Assembly: GCA_016617855.1 (NCBI GenBank)
Contig: JAECUM010000865.1
Span: 1 to 64,000 of the forward strand
DNA from: Megalonaias nervosa
Taxonomy: Eukaryota; Mollusca; Bivalvia; Unionida; Unionidae
Length of the DNA: 64,000 nucleotides
Direction: 5' to 3'
Below are positions 1-22,250 of the stretch, piece by piece. Below the pieces are notes generated by a model. The model ran no database searches. It saw nothing but the letters and a program-made list of their open reading frames with translations, and was not told where the DNA came from. A program made the position numbers and the translations under genes. How positions within the stretch are numbered: position 1 is the stretch's first letter; every line of letters starts with the position of its first letter.

Positions 1-1
1 T

Positions 2-1990
2 CATGTATGGTCAACATTCAGAGTTGGAAATGTTACTAATATGATGAATGACGAACGAGGAAGAATAATTATTAATCACATTGATGATCAAAAATATTTT
101 ATTTTAATAAAATTTATTGTAAATACAGAAGAAGATATTTGGATTATTCGTGATAAGCGCGATCCAGTCCGTGTGCAGTCAGGAAATAATATTATTCTCT
201 TAAATAATAAATCTAAGCCCGGAATACTGACTGGTATTGATAAGATATATTATGAACGTGCATATCCAGTTACTGCAGTTGTATATGCAATATATCCGCT
301 TAATAATAAACCTGACGTCGGGGATCTAAAGCCTATGAAACTGTCAGAGTCAAGAATAAACTGTGTAGCTGAACGAGTTACAGAACATTTCATAAACGCG
401 ATACGTGGTAATGGTTTAACAGATTTACGACGTAAAAAAATAAATACATGGGTAGAATCAGTTAAAGATACCGGAGCGTCTATCAGAGATGTCGCTGAAC
501 TAGAAAAGAAATTGAAATTCCCAATAACAGTAAAGACGTTAACCGGAGAGATTTTGTACAAACCAAAATATGAATCAAGAGGAGCTCCTATAACAATCGT
601 TGATCATAATTCGCACGCATGGACCTCAGCAGTAACAATATTTCCACTAGATAGAGCGGTTAAATTTTATGATGGTCATATATTTGATTTTATCAAAAAT
701 ATCAGTAAAAGTGACCCTGTGTCCGTTTGGTTGTTTCAAAGTTCAGAATATGATCATTACGATCAATTTGTACAGCCTAATGGTGATATTTACCGTATAG
801 AATCTCTTAATGTAGAAATGGAACATCTTGCGCTGAAATATACTTCAGACGATGTCAAAGTTAGACAATTATTAAATAATTGTTTTACTGTTCCGTCTGT
901 AGCAGCTCATTTCGCTCAGGAGAAAAATTTATGGAAACCAACACGATCGGAATTTCTTGAAGATATTCATAAAAGTTGCGTAGAATATGGACACGGAGGA
1001 TTATGAAATACTAAATATAAGTATAATGACGTTATATCCGTCGATATGGTAGCGTGTTATCCTGGAAGTTTTCTTGGATACGGAGAATGTTCTGAATACT
1101 TTAAGAGATTCGGACATCCATCACACGAGATGACCAGGGTTGCGATAAACGGACATTTACCAGATTTGGACTTAACCGGATTTGCTCATGTAGAATCATT
1201 CGAGTTTGCAGAAAATCTCCATCCGATTACTTATGTTTGGTTTGGAAGACATTTTTCAGAAAAATGTTGGGTTCCAATAGTACTATTGCGATATATACTT
1301 GATGTTGGAATTTTAACATTATTGAAGGTGAGCGAGGCGATTATATCGTATAGTCCACAGAAACAAGTTTGGTTACCAGAACCAAATAGATTTAATATTG
1401 ATGATGCCAGAAAAGAATTCCCTAATCTTAATGAAGATGATATTATTAAAATTACTAATAATATACGTAAATGCAGAGATGAGCATGATGAAAACTTGTA
1501 AAAGATCTTGGTAGAAAGATAATTGGTAAATTTACTCAAGGAGGAGCCTATGATCATAAAAGACACTGTACAAGATTGATTATGGACGATGCTGAACTCG
1601 ATTTTATAATAGCTGATACAACGGAAAAAAATACATTTATAAATCGGAGTAATGCTTATTTGTCAGACGGAATCAAACTAGGTACAATTGTGAGTTATCT
1701 TGATGGTGACTCACCGCAATTTACTCATTTAAGATCATCTATGTTGGCATATGTTTCTATAAATCTAATGTCTATGATAAATAGATTTTCTCGTGATGCT
1801 GTCAGAGTCGCAACGGATTCGTTTTATATAAATAAAAAATATACGGATTTATTAAAACCACTACTTGGTAATGGTGAATGGGGGTCATGGAGAATAAAAC
1901 AAGAAAATATACTTAGCTATTCTGAATCTGCCGACGTTGAAATTAGGGAAATATATTGCAAAAATAATATTCAAATATCAAAATCATCAG
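2..1990 (+). pseudogene. Family-B DNA polymerase region of element 1 (broken)
   Basis: The frame is open from the window edge, so the 5' end is missing. A TGA at 1004-1006 interrupts it in frame, and a frameshift near 1495-1505 moves it to the next frame. Visible motifs are an A-type palm motif (SVDMVACYP, 1037-1063), a conserved GKFTQGG patch just after the frameshift, and a C-type motif (VATDSFY, about 1807-1827) with the acidic pair needed for catalysis. No clear 3'-5' exonuclease DxE motif was found in the N-terminal 320 residues. It would copy element DNA in the host nucleus. The frame runs directly into the helicase without a stop, which suggests one polyprotein or fusion. It does not resemble the canonical Polinton polymerase of element 2. 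The family-B assignment is moderately sure; the subfamily is not. Confidence 0.6.
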
Positions 1991-3091
1991 CACCATCTGT
2001 ATACGATCCTGTGGCTAGACATAAAACCGTTTATCTTAACGGATGCGGTGGTTCAGGTAAAACAACTCGTGTGATTAAATTATTCATGAATAATAATTCA
2101 GATATAATTGTTTTGACACCGACACATAAACTCGCCAGAGATAAAAGAGCGAGGAGTAAAATCGTGTACTTATCATAGTTTCTTTAGATGGTGTGGAGAC
2201 ACATGGACTCCTGAGCGAATGGGTGAGAAATATATACCTAAATATATTATATGGGACGAGATATGCACGGTGTCGTTAGAAATATTAAAAACATTTCTTG
2301 AATGGTTATTGACGAAAAATACTGCTATAATAATGTGCGGTGATCATGGTCAACCACCACCTTTTATTGGACAGTCTCCACATGAATGGCTGAAGAATAA
2401 CGTAGATTATTATGAAGAAATAAATGATGACCATAGAGCTATTGATGAACCGCTGAAGGAATTTAAAAGATTAATTAGACTACAACCAGACAGTGTACAA
2501 TGTGAAATAATGTGCGGAGTAATTCCAGAGACTTCTATGAATGATTTTCTAAATTTATGGAATCCCGCTGATTTAATAGTTGCAAGTAGAAAAATAGTTC
2601 GTGATGAACTACAGGATAAATTATTTCTGTTACATAAAGAAAAGTTTTCAGATCTACCTGTACCATTATGTTATCGCCCAGCAGATACTCGACGACAGAA
2701 TATTGATGTTGAAATTCCTGGTGGTGGAATACAGAATCTTGTCTTGAATGATATTATTTTGGTCGATATTAATGTTGTTGAGAATGCGCTGAGTATGAAT
2801 AAATCACCGTGGACGTTAGGTTATGCTATAACGATTCACTCGTCACAGGGGTTAACTATTTCTGATACAAATATCTGGATTATAGATGATCGGATCGAAT
2901 GGTCAAATTTAGTTTATCTCGCAGTTTCTAGAGTCAGAAGAATATATCAACTACATAGGGTTATTATGAATTTTACAGAAAATAATGATCAGACTGTTAG
3001 TAATGACGTAATAAGAAAAAACTATCTGGTTATAAGCAATGTGACAAAAAAAATAATCGTGACTTTGATATTGATGTTGAATTTATTATAA
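1991..3091 (+). pseudogene. SF1 DNA helicase domain, continuous with the polymerase (broken)
   Basis: The ordered superfamily-1 motifs are clear: Walker A GCGGSGKTT (2041-2067), Walker B WDE (2252-2260), motif III GDHGQPPP (about 2338-2361), a HSSQGLT motif (about 2836-2856) and a final AVSRVRR arginine motif (about 2922-2942). The spacing and the HSSQG signature resemble Pif1/RecD-type helicases. The frame enters from the polymerase without a stop. A frameshift near 2145-2160 splits Walker A from Walker B, and another near 3000-3050 leads into the HNH module. Canonical animal Polintons are not known for an SF1 helicase fused to PolB, so this is an unusual replication module. It could instead be a separate gene abutting the polymerase. 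Confidence 0.72.
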
Positions 3092-3342
3092 AACTAAAAC
3101 AACTACAGAATAATAATTGTGCAAGCTGTAACTGTAATATGTTATGGCAATATTCGAATAATAATCCAAGACAATTTACCGTAGATAGAATTAATAGTGA
3201 TCTTAGTCATACACGTGATAATGTGATGCTGACCTGTCTTGAATGTAATCGACGTAGAGGTTCTGGTTATGTAATTGTATGTGGTGGTAATTGTGTGTCT
3301 TCAGGGATTACCTGTAATTGTTCACGTACAAATCCACGTTGA
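3040..3342 (+). pseudogene. HNH-type nuclease module downstream of the helicase
   Basis: In the frame ending at 3342 there is a CASC knuckle (about 3118-3129), then FTVDRIN, SHTRDNVMLTC and a second CLEC knuckle followed by NRRRG. This is the arrangement of zinc-ribbon HNH (beta-beta-alpha metal) endonucleases, where the aspartate/histidine/asparagine set binds metal and cuts DNA. The module has no independent start before the CASC knuckle; the frame is open from about 3040 and abuts the frameshifted helicase C-terminus. It may therefore be the C-terminal domain of the polymerase-helicase protein. Its last 75 bases overlap the 3' end of the integrase gene on the opposite strand. Confidence 0.6.
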
Positions 3343-4264
3343 GGGGCTGTAGAATCTAATCTGTAGATTGGAGGTCTACCTGTGGATCTAACTACACTAA
3401 AAATTGTATGTGTAGTCACGCTCCATATAGGATCGGTTGCTCTTTTTTTACCATCTTCAAGTTCGCCAGGTTCGTATAAATATCTTACAGTTACATTACC
3501 TAATACTGGTTGAGGTTGATGTCTGTCATTGCTACGGGGTATATATATTTTTTTGTGATCGCATTAGAAGGTTTCATTGAAGTTGAACGAGTAATTTCGT
3601 TATTTAATGCAGCTATCACATTTGGTAACCTTGCAACCCATTCATGAGATCTCTCACCGGACTTAAAGTCAGTAGATATTTCTTTTGCATATTGGTATCC
3701 AAATAACCGCTCAGCAAGTGTTCGATTAAATCGTTCAACGATTGCCTGATCTCGATGAATTTCAGTGTGTCCTCGTCTGATTTTAACGTTATATTTCTTC
3801 ATCAACGATGATACTGTACCAAGAAATTCTTTGCCAGGATCAACCTGTAATAACTGTGGCCATCGCAGACCACCATGTGGTCCGGGTCCTCGCTGATAAA
3901 TTCGTTCAAACGCAGATGAAACTTCAGACGCTGTCTTTGTTGATAATGGTTCAGCTTCTTTATATCTACTTGCAACGTCAACGACAGTTAATGCGTATTT
4001 GTATGTGCGTGATTGACGTTTACCAATTTTAATGGTATCGTGTGGTAAAAATAAAATATCTGCTTAATGAACCTCATTAGGGACGCTGACATCAAAATGT
4101 GCATATTGAATTTTTTTAGGTGGTGGTAGATAAATTTGCCATATTGCCTGTCGTGCTAACCAAGCTGCAGCAACAGAACCTGAGACTTTTGCTGCTTCAG
4201 ATAATTTAGTAATCGCTGATCTGCCTCTCCAATATCCTCTTGGGCTATAATAAATAGATTCCAT
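3267..4264 (-). pseudogene. Polinton-type DDE integrase (one stop, one frameshift)
   Basis: The frame begins at the ATG at 4264. A TAA at 4064-4066 interrupts an otherwise open frame to 3500, and a frameshift near 3500-3520 then leads into a conserved C-terminal tail (RATDPIWSV, GFVRE) that ends at 3267. The retroviral-integrase-like triad is present: Asp in VVDVAS (about 3980), Asp in QVDPGKEF (about 3835) and Glu in VERFNRTL (about 3735). The enzyme would join element ends to host DNA. No chromodomain is visible. It starts 17 bases after the stop of the PLA2-like gene on the same strand, suggesting a two-gene unit. A single nonsense codon plus one frameshift suggests fairly recent decay. 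Confidence 0.85.
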
Positions 4265-4280
4265 TATAATAGTTATATAA

Positions 4281-4781
4281 TTAATTACCAGCCCCTAACA
4301 TTATTTTACCTTTCATTGCAGATTTTACTAGAAAACTAGCGAGTTTTTCTCTAACAGATTTATTAGGTATAGAATTTAACGCGTGAATCAATTTTGCATC
4401 TGCGAGATGCCGTTGTTGTAAATCTTTACTTTTATACGCAACATCATGAACATGACACGCTTTATCAATCTTATTTACTGGATGTTCTCCTGGTCTTGGT
4501 TGATCTTGATCATCAAGTCGGATGTCAAGTCGGGTTCCAGAACCACAATAATTATATCTTGGAATATGTTTCTCACCGGGGTATTTAGCCCACGGAGTTC
4601 CTGGTAATTTTCCTAATAAAGTGGCTATATCTCCACCTGTCTTTGTTTTGACAAATTTGTATTTCTTGGTACCGCATTTTACACATTTGCCCGTCAGAGC
4701 ACGTCGTTTATTTTTTGTTGTTATTGTAGTTAGTTCAGCAGTGGGTGTAGATGCTCTACATCAAACACAATATAGACTCAT
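4281..4781 (-). pseudogene. Zinc-ribbon plus PLA2-like (parvovirus VP1-type) virion protein gene
   Basis: The frame of 167 codons has a TGA at codon 7. The N-terminal 50 residues carry paired cysteines (YC..C near the start, CVKCG near residue 38), as in the small zinc-ribbon proteins of Polintons. Residues about 75-130 match the secreted/parvoviral phospholipase A2 fold: the YCGSGT calcium loop, then ID..CHVHDVAY with the catalytic His-Asp pair, then a D..R..AD helix. In related viruses such a domain acts on host membranes; in Polintons it is presumed to be virion-associated (inference). Its start lies 12 bases from the divergent ATPase start, so both probably share a promoter. This gene is separate from the integrase, unlike in element 2. 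Confidence 0.75.
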
Positions 4782-4793
4782 ATTATTTATTAT
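4782..4793. promoter_or_regulatory. Divergent start region between PLA2-like gene and ATPase
   Basis: Only 12 A/T bases separate the two divergent ATG codons (4781 on -, 4794 on +). Any promoters must therefore overlap the opposite gene's 5' coding sequence. No defined promoter motif is claimed. Confidence 0.3.
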
Positions 4794-5465
4794 ATGGATA
4801 TAATTGACTTTTCGGCGACACGAAAACAGGAGCCAGTGAAACATCATCCAGCATTACCAAATTCGATAAGGATGATTATAATAGGTCCATCTGGATCGGG
4901 TAAAACACAACTATTATTAAATTTAATAATGAGATGGTTGAGATGGGACAAGCTGTATTTAGTAGCACCATCCGTAGATGATCAACACTGTTACGAAGTA
5001 CTTAAAGATTTTAATGAAAATGCAAAATTGCTGAATGAAGACGGTGATGATGTTGTTGATTTTATTACCGATATTGATGAGGCTCCATCTGTAGATGACC
5101 TAGATGGATTTATTAATAATTTAGTGGTGTACGATGACGTTATGTTGGACAGACAAACAAATCCAGCTAGAATATTTTCTCGAGGTAGACACAAGAATAC
5201 AGATGTTATATACGTCACTCAGCGATATACACAAATACCTAAAGTGATCAGAGACAACTGCAATATTTTAGTAATGTTTAATGGAGTAGATAATTATACT
5301 TTACAGAATATTTATTATACTTGGTGTTCAGGGGATATGGACATAATGAAGTTCAGAAACTTTTTTGCTCAAGCACAAGCTGTTCCGTTTGGATTTATTA
5401 CAATAAATCTACATGACCCAAGATCTAGATATCGTGTAGGTCTAGATAAAATCTTTGGTTCTTGA
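4794..5465 (+). CDS. A32/FtsK-HerA-type packaging ATPase of element 1
   Basis: An uninterrupted 223-residue frame. Residues 27-42 contain IIIGPSGSGKTQ, the Walker A loop. LVVYDD near residue 110-116 is the Walker B strand, and DVIYVTQRY near 137-145 is the conserved polar strand typical of the A32-like packaging ATPases of Polintons and large DNA viruses. The enzyme pumps genome DNA into capsids. Length is in the usual range for these small ATPases, and the ATG lies 12 bases from the divergent PLA2-like start. It is the only gene of element 1 that has no stop or frameshift, among neighbours that are all broken. Whether that reflects selection or chance is unknown. Confidence 0.85.
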   Translation: MDIIDFSATRKQEPVKHHPALPNSIRMIIIGPSGSGKTQLLLNLIMRWLRWDKLYLVAPSVDDQHCYEVLKDFNENAKLLNEDGDDVVDFITDIDEAPSVDDLDGFINNLVVYDDVMLDRQTNPARIFSRGRHKNTDVIYVTQRYTQIPKVIRDNCNILVMFNGVDNYTLQNIYYTWCSGDMDIMKFRNFFAQAQAVPFGFITINLHDPRSRYRVGLDKIFGS

Positions 5466-6271
5466 TTTTATCAAGGATTACAGCAGCAGGCAGGGTGAAT
5501 GACAAAAATTGAGTGATCCGGCGAGTAAACTAAACGCATTATAACAGAAAAAACAAAAAATCAAAAATAAAATAACAAAAATGAGCTAACCCAAACAATT
5601 TATTATTTGTTTTTCAAACTATACGGTAATAATAAAAGTTAGGAGGTTCGGTTTAGCGTTATTGACCTTATTTTTTCAGCCTCTGTAGGAACATTTATGT
5701 TTTAGACAAATTTGCTCGAAACCAATTTGTAGGGTTCACACTGCCTGCTGCTTCCCTAGTATAAATGTTTTAAATCAACTATACCCATTACATATGTTTT
5801 AAATCAAATGTGCACCCATTATACATGTTTTAAAGAAACTACATGCCTATTATACATATAGACAAGTTGGCATGATAAGTTTTTTCACGTCACTTTGTTT
5901 CATTATATTAAAATGTTGTTTTAAACATGGAGATTAAGACCAGACCCATTACTTGAAAATGTCATCAATTAATTTAATTACAGTTACTTTTGAAACATTT
6001 GATTACAGAGACACAATTATTCACTTTCCTACAATGTTATTGATTAAATTATGTTACAATTTAGACTGATATCAGTTACATTCCTATTACTGTTAATCAT
6101 ATTTCTTATTAAAATCATGATATCTGTATTTTGTATTTTTTAAGAATGGCAGAGTTATACTTACAGTATATGTTCATAGCTAAAAGTATTTCACATTTTG
6201 AAGAAAATGCTTGCTGGTACTCCCATTTACAAATTTTATATTTATTCATATATATATATAGAATATATATA
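5466..6271. other. Non-coding AT-rich stretch right of element 1
   Basis: No gene is visible. It contains an 18-bp inverted repeat (about 5480-5498 and 5735-5752, one mismatch) enclosing about 235 bp, and a short tandem repeat of TATGTTTTAAATCAA-type units of about 32 bp at 5763-5865. Capsid genes expected in a full Polinton are not found here. Confidence 0.5.
5479..5752. repeat. Possible MITE or element end with 18-bp terminal inverted repeats
   Basis: AGCAGCAGGCAGGGTGAA on the left and its reverse complement with one mismatch on the right bracket about 235 bp. No convincing target-site duplication is seen. It could be a small MITE or a remnant of the end of element 1. Confidence 0.35.
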
Positions 6272-8095
6272 CAGTCAAACCCGGTTATCTCGATTACGTT
6301 GGGGGTGTCAAAAAATCGTCGACATAACTGGGTCCCGAGATATCAGGGTTTAGTTGATAAATCTACTGCAGAACAATGATTATGCATCTAAAGTACCAAA
6401 ACTGAGGAGTTTTGTTTCTAAAAACAAATGACATTTCTAATGCACAATAAAAATAATAATTCAGTCATGCCTGGTTGGAGAAAAAAGATTGGATGTCTTT
6501 TAAATGAGATAAAGTAACAAGTCACATATTTTTACAACAATAAGTTACTGCAACAACGTCAGTGGTTTAAAGTTTTTTTTTTTTCCCTGTGAAAAGCCTC
6601 ATCCCTTTGGTAGCCTCAGCAAGACAATGATTTTCTCAAGCTATCCAGAATCTAGGCCAATTGAAGTACATGTACATGTAGGTCTATACTTATTTTTTTT
6701 TTTTGAAAGTGTTTTCTTTTGTTAGAGCTGACTTGTGACTAGCAGCAAAATGTAACTGACCAATACTGTGTGTGAAAATCAGTCTTTTTTATTAATTGTC
6801 CGAGGTTCCTTTACACCAGTATATGCCGGTTTTTACCGATAAATTTTGCTTCTGTACTGGAATAAGATGGGGCTGTCGGTATTCATGTACCAACAAACTG
6901 TAAATTGTGTTTCAAGTCTTTAAAGTTAGCTGTCTCAACATCAAATTCTGTATGAAGCCAGCTTATTCCATTTGTGCAGTTAGAAGACAACTTATTCCAT
7001 TCATACAGTTGTAGTCCCATATCCTTCCCGACTTTGAACAGTGATCGTCAGCAAGAACACAGCTCCAGAAGGAGAGTCGGCTAATCTCTTTGATGGATTG
7101 CAAGACTTTGAAATTCAAGATAAAAGCAACACAAATGAAAGCACTCTTCTTTCTGTTTCAAATTTTAATCCTATCAGTCACCCCATGCTTCATTCTGTTT
7201 GTGTTGAAGAATATGTAATCATGGTACAGTGATCACCATTTTCATAAAAAAAAATACTGGGCGCTATAGACTTTTTTTTACAATACCATTGGTACTTTTA
7301 TTTACTCTTGTTCAAAATAAATTAATAACTAATGGGGGGGGTAAGTGGGGGGGGACAGCATAGTTTGGAGTTTTGCGGGTTTTTATTTATAGATTATTGT
7401 GAGTCACGTGATCTAGCCATGCTGAAGTTGAAGACTTTTACGATCGCACCAAGCATGAAAACATGTTAATTATTACTGAATTTGTTTTAAATATATTGTG
7501 TAAAACAAATTAGGTATTTTTTACCTACATTTTATGATGCTAACCTGATAATTTTCCAAGTTATAGATAAGATCAAATTTGCGATGCTATGTGGGACGAA
7601 CTATATTGTCATGGTGTGGACATGCGATAATGTCCATTTTGAAAGCATCTTACGTAAAGGTCAGAAATGCATGCATTCAATTTCCATTCTCTAAGTATTG
7701 TTTACATGATATTTTTCTCCACTCTGTGTAAGTGATAAACCATGCATTGATGAGATTGGTTGATTAGCATTTGTACTGGGAAAATTTGGTCTTGTACCGA
7801 CTTTTTCCATCCTTGCCAGTACAAGGTACCGGTAATAGCCGAAACGCCGGATCATTTCTTGTAAAATTTCTCTGAGATGGACATTAAAAGTTGCATTTCG
7901 TCGAATTAAGCAGGTCCACATGTTACTTCGGACCGAAACTTATGCCCGACATAACTGGGTTATCGACTTAACAGGGGTCGAGATAAGCAGGGAAAAAATA
8001 GCATAACAAAGAAGGATTTTTTCGGGACCAGACCAAAATGCTCGACATACACGGGTTCTCGAGATAACCGAGGTCAAGATAAGTGGGTTTGACTG
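6272..8095. mobile_element. Non-autonomous pogo/Tigger-like DNA transposon, 1.8 kb
   Basis: It begins CAGTCAAACCCGGTTATCTCG after a TA (6270-6271) and ends with the inverted copy of CAGTCAAACCCACTTATC before a TA (8096-8097). TA target duplication and CAGT termini are typical of pogo/Tigger elements of the Tc1/mariner superfamily. Subterminal copies of a CGACATAACTGGG/GAGATAAC-type motif occur at both ends. No transposase is recognisable; a 63-codon frame at 7041-7232 has no identified similarity. It lies left of the first EEA1 exon in the window, presumably in an intron. Confidence 0.75.
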
Positions 8096-8586
8096 TATTG
8101 CTATTCTCAAACATACTGAAACATTTGTTGGTCATACAAGAAGTGACTACAAAAAGTAATAGGTTCTGAATTAACTTTAAATTCCTCTTTGAAATCATTA
8201 GATCCATACTTTAAATATACTGAATTGTTTTATCTTTCATCTAAAGTTCATGCGATTTTCTTATGAAAACCAGTTTCTTTGTATGTTTTTTGGTGTGCTA
8301 ATATCTGGACTGTACCTACACTATCATGAGCTTTAATGTCATTTAGAGTCATAATATAAAATGCAGTAAAACATGGTAAATGATACAGTTTGAAAGTATA
8401 GTCATATACTATTTCTGTGGAATTCTAAAAACAATTACATGTACTGGTAATCATAAAATGTGTGATTACAATTATTTGTGATAATTTAGAAATTAGTAAT
8501 TATAGATATTATGATTGTGACCAACATGACCCAAGGTCTGGTCAAGATTTTACAGGACTGTGCAGCATTTTCTTATCTCTTTTTAG
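8096..8586 (+). other. Intron sequence before the first EEA1 exon seen
   Basis: AT-rich with no coding signal. It ends in a T-rich acceptor with AG at 8585-8586. Confidence 0.5.
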
Positions 8587-20725
<12,139 letters not shown>

Positions 20726-20994
20726 TCATATGCTACATTTACCTGTAAGAAAGAAAAAATGTAAGAAATTTTGTTATATAACCTTTTAGAGCACGCCCAG
20801 TTTCTGCAAAAATGTATCATCCCTCCCTTCCTTCTTTTAGGGATAATACAGCATGCAAATTTGAACCATTAAGCATGTATATTATTTTATCCACACAGGC
20901 TCTACAACATGGTTGATGATATGCCCAGTTTATAGCGTAATGCATTACTGTGAAATGCCAATGTCTACTTTACAGACTGGACAACTGTCAGTTT

Positions 20995-21578
20995 TGTCTA
21001 CATGCACATTCATGATCAGACTTTATATCTACACTCACATTCATCATCAGACTTTATGTCTACACTCGCATTCTTCCTCAGACTTTATGTCTACACTCAC
21101 ATTCATCATCAGACTTTATGTCTACACTCACATTCATGATCAGACTTTATATCTACACTCACATTCATCATCAGACTTTATGTTTACACTCGCATTCATC
21201 ATCAGACTTTATGTCTACACTCGCATTCATCATCAGACTTTATGTCTACACTCGCATTCATCATCAGACTTTATGTCTACACTCGCATTCATTATCAGAC
21301 TTTATGTCTACATTCGCATTCATCAATAGACTTTGTCTACACTTGCATTCATCCTTAGACTTTTTGTCTACTCTCACATTCATCATCAGACTTTATGTCT
21401 ACACTCACATTCATGAAGAGACTTTATGTGTACATGTGCATACATCATCAGATTTTTATGTCTACACTCACATTCTTCCTCAGACTTTATGTCTACACTC
21501 ACATTCATCAGTAGACTATGTCTACATGTGCATTCATTATCATACTGTATGTCTACACTTGCATTCTTCCTCAGACTT
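20995..21578. repeat. 31-bp minisatellite, about 19 copies
   Basis: The unit is ATTCATCATCAGACTTTATG plus TCTACACTCAC. Because 31 is not a multiple of three, open frames across it read as a 31-residue repeat; they are not genes. It may lie in the 3' UTR of EEA1 version 2. Confidence 0.95.
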
Positions 21579-21779
21579 ATTTTAGATCAAATGAGTTCAC
21601 AAGCAAATAATGAGCTTCTATGTTACTGACTTGTAAATGGAATGGTATTCTGCAAATCACTGCTTTATCTTACAAGTTTCCTATTACTTGGTGATCAAAA
21701 ATGTGACTTGTATTTAATTAGATTTTCTGGTTCGCAAAGAAAAAAATAAAGGCAAGGCGTTTAGCTCTGCTGGTCAGAG

Positions 21780-22250
21780 ACCAAAATATCTTGTGTTACA
21801 GTCTTTTGTCCAGCATCCCACATCCATCCTTTTGTAGAAGTTTGTTACTGATATTCTTCCTAAACTAGCAAGAAGATTTCCATGAAAGTGTACATACACA
21901 TTCAAGTCAGGGTCTGGTTGGTCCTACATGAAAAATACTGCCACTCTGACATCCAGTATGGCAGTCATTGTGCCATCTTTAAAATGTCATCACCACGCAT
22001 AAATTGATGGTCATATCAGCATGGTGTTCTCACTTAAGTACTTGTGAAAAAAATGTAAATGGGCTTTTAAAATTACTCAGAATGGTGCCAATTACATGTC
22101 CAACATGTCCATAATGCTTATCTGAGGAGTAACAATAATAATATCTTCATTAAAGCTGCCATGGAGGCCATATTGGAGATCAGATCTGCACCATTTTTAT
22201 TTAAGACTTAATGTCTAAAAGGTCTTATAGTGAAAACCCCATTTAGATAT
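21780..22250. repeat. Degenerate ~170-bp repeat block (same family as 13275)
   Basis: Contains GGTTGGTCCTACATGAAAAA, TCCAGTATGGCAGTCATTGTG and GATGGTCATATCAGCATGG phrases. Confidence 0.5.

Larger units (their letters stand above)
1..5465. mobile_element. Decayed Polinton/Maverick-like element 1 (left part outside window)
   Basis: Six coding modules typical of, or related to, Polinton virus-like transposons are packed with almost no spacing: PolB palm, SF1 helicase and HNH on +, integrase and zinc-ribbon/PLA2-like gene on -, packaging ATPase on +. Capsid and protease genes are not visible. The right edge falls between the ATPase stop (5465) and the pogo-like element at 6272; no long terminal inverted repeat is visible to fix it. 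The left edge is outside the window because the first frame is open to base 2. Most genes carry stops or frameshifts, so the copy is inactive. The family assignment rests on integrase plus PLA2 plus A32-type ATPase, all standard Polinton genes. Confidence 0.8.

Noticed and set aside
20995..21578. A CRISPR array
   Set aside because: The repeats are contiguous with no unique spacers, in a eukaryotic context.
20913..21629. Repeat proteins of 138 and 155 residues
   Set aside because: Overlapping frames of a 31-bp minisatellite, open only because the unit lacks stops in several phases.
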